This document shows, one piece after another, positions 62,073 to 64,000 of a stretch of DNA of 64,000 nucleotides. The notes under the pieces are model-generated. The model was not told the DNA's origin. It was given only the letters and a program-made list of their open reading frames with translations, and made no database searches. Position 1 is the first letter of the stretch. The number at the start of each line of letters is the position of its first letter. The DNA lies in assembly GCF_034006445.1 (NCBI RefSeq), contig NZ_JAVESS010000007.1, forward strand, positions 34,837-98,836, read 5' to 3'. The DNA is from Desulfovibrio sp. Lineage in GTDB: Bacteria > Desulfobacterota > Desulfovibrionia > Desulfovibrionales > Desulfovibrionaceae. A program made the translations under genes and the position numbers.

Positions 62073-62807
62073 GTGCTGGACAATATACCCATTGAATGGC
62101 GCGATCTTCTGGATATAGGCGTGGTCAGCGTGCTTTTGTACCAGCTTATCCAGTTGGTGCGCGGTTCACGCGCCCTGGCGGTGCTGACCGGCCTTGGCGT
62201 GCTGACCCTTTTGTTCTTTTTTGCCAAGGCCATGGGGCTGTATACACTGAACTGGCTTTTGCAGCACATCTTCAGTTCCCTTTTCATCCTTATTGTGGTC
62301 ATTTTTCAGTCCGACATCCGGCAGGCTCTGGGCGAAATGGGCACACGACGTCTGTTCCGCCGAAAGCAGCTTCTCAAGGACGGCGTGGAAGAAGTGGTCA
62401 TGGCCTGCGTGGAAATGGCCCGCCTGCGTGTGGGCGCGCTTATTGTGGTTGAGCGCAGCATGCGCCTTGGCGACATGATCAAGCGCGAAGGCGTGCGCGT
62501 TGACGCGCAGCTTTCACGGCAACTGCTCATGAACATTTTTTATCCCAAAGCCCCTCTGCACGACGGCGCTGTGGTCATCAGCAACGGCAGGCTCATGGCC
62601 GCCGCCTGCATCCTTCCCCTGGCAGAGGCCAAGGGGCAGAGCTTCGGCACCCGCCACAGGGCGGCTCTCGGAGTGACGCTGGAAACGGACGCTGTCACCG
62701 TTGTGGTGTCAGAAGAGCGGGGCGAAATTTCTGTGGCCATGAAGGGCGAACTTATGCGCGCCCTGGATGCGGCCCGTTTGCGTGAGGTTCTCAATGACGT
62801 CCTCTAG
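62073..62807 (+). CDS. cdaA: Diadenylate cyclase CdaA
   Basis: 244 residues. Membrane helices cluster in the first 85 residues (LLDIGVVSVLLYQLIQLV, ALAVLTGLGVLTLLFFFAKA, SSLFILIVVIFQ), then the DisA_N catalytic domain with PLHDGAVVI (DGA, about 162) and GTRHRAA (RHR, about 193). It makes c-di-AMP from two ATP. The start is GTG 62073 with AGGAT upstream. It is followed by cdaR (14-base overlap) and glmM, the classical trio. c-di-AMP typically controls osmolyte and potassium balance. Confidence 0.95.
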   Translation: MLDNIPIEWRDLLDIGVVSVLLYQLIQLVRGSRALAVLTGLGVLTLLFFFAKAMGLYTLNWLLQHIFSSLFILIVVIFQSDIRQALGEMGTRRLFRRKQLLKDGVEEVVMACVEMARLRVGALIVVERSMRLGDMIKREGVRVDAQLSRQLLMNIFYPKAPLHDGAVVISNGRLMAAACILPLAEAKGQSFGTRHRAALGVTLETDAVTVVVSEERGEISVAMKGELMRALDAARLREVLNDVL

Positions 62808-63726
62808 GCTTTCCCGGCGTTCGCCGCACCTTATGTCCATGCTGGTGGCCGTGCTGGCCGCCGTGAGCATGTGGTACGTGGTCAGCGTGCGTGATCGCGT
62901 TGAAGCCCAGCTTGAAGTAACCCTGGACTACTACGGCATACCGGCCAATCTCGTGATTACCGATGGCCTCATAAACAAGGTTCTGGTTCGCCTGCGCGGG
63001 CCGGAAACCCTGTTGCGGTCCGTGACGCAGGGCAAGCTGATTCAGGCTGTTGACCTTTCCCATATCAAAAAAGGCGTTACTGTGGTGCCCCTGACCGCCG
63101 AACACCTGGGGCCGGGCTTTCGCGCTTTTGAGCTCATTGACGTGCAGCCGCCGCGTATTGTGGTTAAGGCTGACAATCTGATAGAGCGCTCGGTGCCGGT
63201 TCGCGTTGCGGTGGGTTCGTCCTTGAGCAACGGCGCGCTGACGGTGGAAAACGTCAGCGTCACTCCGGCCAACGTCACCTTGCGCGGGCCTGAGGCCATG
63301 GTGGAAGACATAGCCAGCGTGCCCGTGCCCATCCAGGCTGACCCCAAGGCCGCCGGCAGCACTGTGCAGCAGGTGGTGACGCTGGATACGCCAGGGCTTG
63401 TCACACCCATACCGCCGACGGTCAAGGTGCAGTACAGTATCACAAGCGGCCGCGCTGAAGTGACGCGGAGCTGCAAGGTGGAAGTTCTGGCTGAAAACCA
63501 CCGTCAGTTCACGGTGACGCCAGCGGAAGTCAGCGTGCACATTGAGGTGCCGGAGGCTCTGGTCAAAAATGCCCAGTACCTCAAGCAGCTGGAAGCCACG
63601 GTCAGCCCGCCCGATATGGCCGAAGGGGAGAGCCGTAAGGTTGAAATACGCTTTCGCCTGCCGGAAGGCATGACGCTCTTGAACCCTGGCACAGAAGAAG
63701 TTACGATAAGCCGTAAGAAAAAATAG
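62794..63726 (+). CDS. cdaR: CdaA regulator CdaR (YbbR-domain protein)
   Basis: 310 residues from the ATG at 62794. One N-terminal membrane helix (HLMSMLVAVLAAVSMWYVVSV), then extracytoplasmic YbbR-type repeats (NLVITDGLINKVLVRLRGPETLL; TVENVSVTPANVTLRGPEAMV; FTVTPAEVSVHIEVPEALV). It binds and tunes CdaA at the membrane. The gene overlaps the cdaA end by 14 bases and ends 60 bases before glmM. Confidence 0.92.
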   Translation: MTSSRLSRRSPHLMSMLVAVLAAVSMWYVVSVRDRVEAQLEVTLDYYGIPANLVITDGLINKVLVRLRGPETLLRSVTQGKLIQAVDLSHIKKGVTVVPLTAEHLGPGFRAFELIDVQPPRIVVKADNLIERSVPVRVAVGSSLSNGALTVENVSVTPANVTLRGPEAMVEDIASVPVPIQADPKAAGSTVQQVVTLDTPGLVTPIPPTVKVQYSITSGRAEVTRSCKVEVLAENHRQFTVTPAEVSVHIEVPEALVKNAQYLKQLEATVSPPDMAEGESRKVEIRFRLPEGMTLLNPGTEEVTISRKKK

Positions 63727-63786
63727 TCCGGCCTCCCGGCAGGTTGCAGGGGGTTGGAGGCCGCTTTGCGGCCATAAGGAGATGGC

Positions 63787-64000
63787 ATGGCCGATCGTCT
63801 TTTCGGCACCGATGGTTTGCGCGGCACGGTCAATAATTATCCGATGACCGTGGATGTGGCCTTGCGCCTGGGCCTGGCCGCCGGGGTGCGCTTCCGGCGG
63901 GGGCAGCATCAGCACAAGGTGGTTATCGGCAAGGATACGCGGCTTTCGGGCTATATGTTCGAATCAGCCCTCACTGCCGGTCTGTGCGCGGCGGGTATGC
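63787..64000 (+). CDS. glmM: Phosphoglucosamine mutase, 5' part
   Basis: 71 residues are present before the right edge: [21 protein letters not shown] and [26 protein letters not shown], both typical of the GlmM N terminus. It converts glucosamine-6-phosphate to glucosamine-1-phosphate for UDP-GlcNAc synthesis. GGAG precedes the ATG. Third gene of the cdaA-cdaR-glmM set; the active-site serine lies outside the window. Confidence 0.95.
   Translation, partial: MADRLFGTDGLRGTVNNYPMTVDVALRLGLAAGVRFRRGQHQHKVVIGKDTRLSGYMFESALTAGLCAAGM

Overview
The window looks like chromosomal DNA of a Desulfovibrio-type sulfate-reducing deltaproteobacterium, closest in style to D. desulfuricans. The reasons are GC-rich coding DNA with AT-rich gaps, a sigma-54 activator with a TauE/SafE-type transporter operon, a D-2-hydroxyacid dehydrogenase and a short malic enzyme, Fe-superoxide dismutase, selC (selenocysteine tRNA), several chemoreceptor and two-component genes, and gene families familiar from Desulfovibrio. 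The species is an inference; no rRNA gene is present. There is no prophage, integrase, transposase, plasmid or CRISPR locus.

Layout. 1-8 kb: the 5' part of a PEP-synthase-like gene, a large membrane-anchored sigma-54 activator, and a divergent operon (small membrane protein, TauE/SafE transporter, lipoprotein, two membrane proteins) behind a near-perfect -24/-12 promoter. 8-14 kb: YchJ-like SEC-C protein, a duplicated Cys4 protein, pgi, and an NtrB/NtrC-type pair. 14-19 kb: malic enzyme, FadR-type regulator, SRP RNA (ffs), amidohydrolase and D-2-hydroxyacid dehydrogenase. 19-26 kb: Tol-Pal cluster (tolQ-tolR-tolA, a protein with two TonB/TolA-C-like domains, tolB, pal). 26-35 kb: TolC-type outer-membrane factor, RNase J, hflK-hflC, a CI-like repressor without its catalytic dyad, and an MltB-type lytic transglycosylase. 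35-42 kb: HD-domain protein overlapping ddl, an EamA transporter, and a MoxR / DUF2201-VWA / small-protein operon. 42-57 kb: ModD, two chemoreceptors, DEAD-box helicase, tatA, DcrB-like secreted protein, sodB, MFS transporter, a FAD oxidoreductase with a Tat-like signal, and selC. 57-64 kb: ftsH-folP, a GGDEF diguanylate cyclase, then cdaA-cdaR-glmM (c-di-AMP synthesis coupled to peptidoglycan precursor synthesis; glmM runs off the right edge).

A theme of the window is the cell envelope: Tol-Pal, Ddl, MltB, HflKC/FtsH, TatA, TolC and the CdaA/CdaR/GlmM module. A second theme is repeats. The gaps hold at least five families of short palindromic or dispersed elements (two 125-bp copies 37 kb apart differ at one base), a MITE-like element with 17-bp perfect terminal inverted repeats, and several short-period minisatellites. 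Three of these minisatellites lie just 3' of a stop codon and stay open in the frame of the upstream gene.

All calls come from reading the sequence and from family knowledge; no database search was run.
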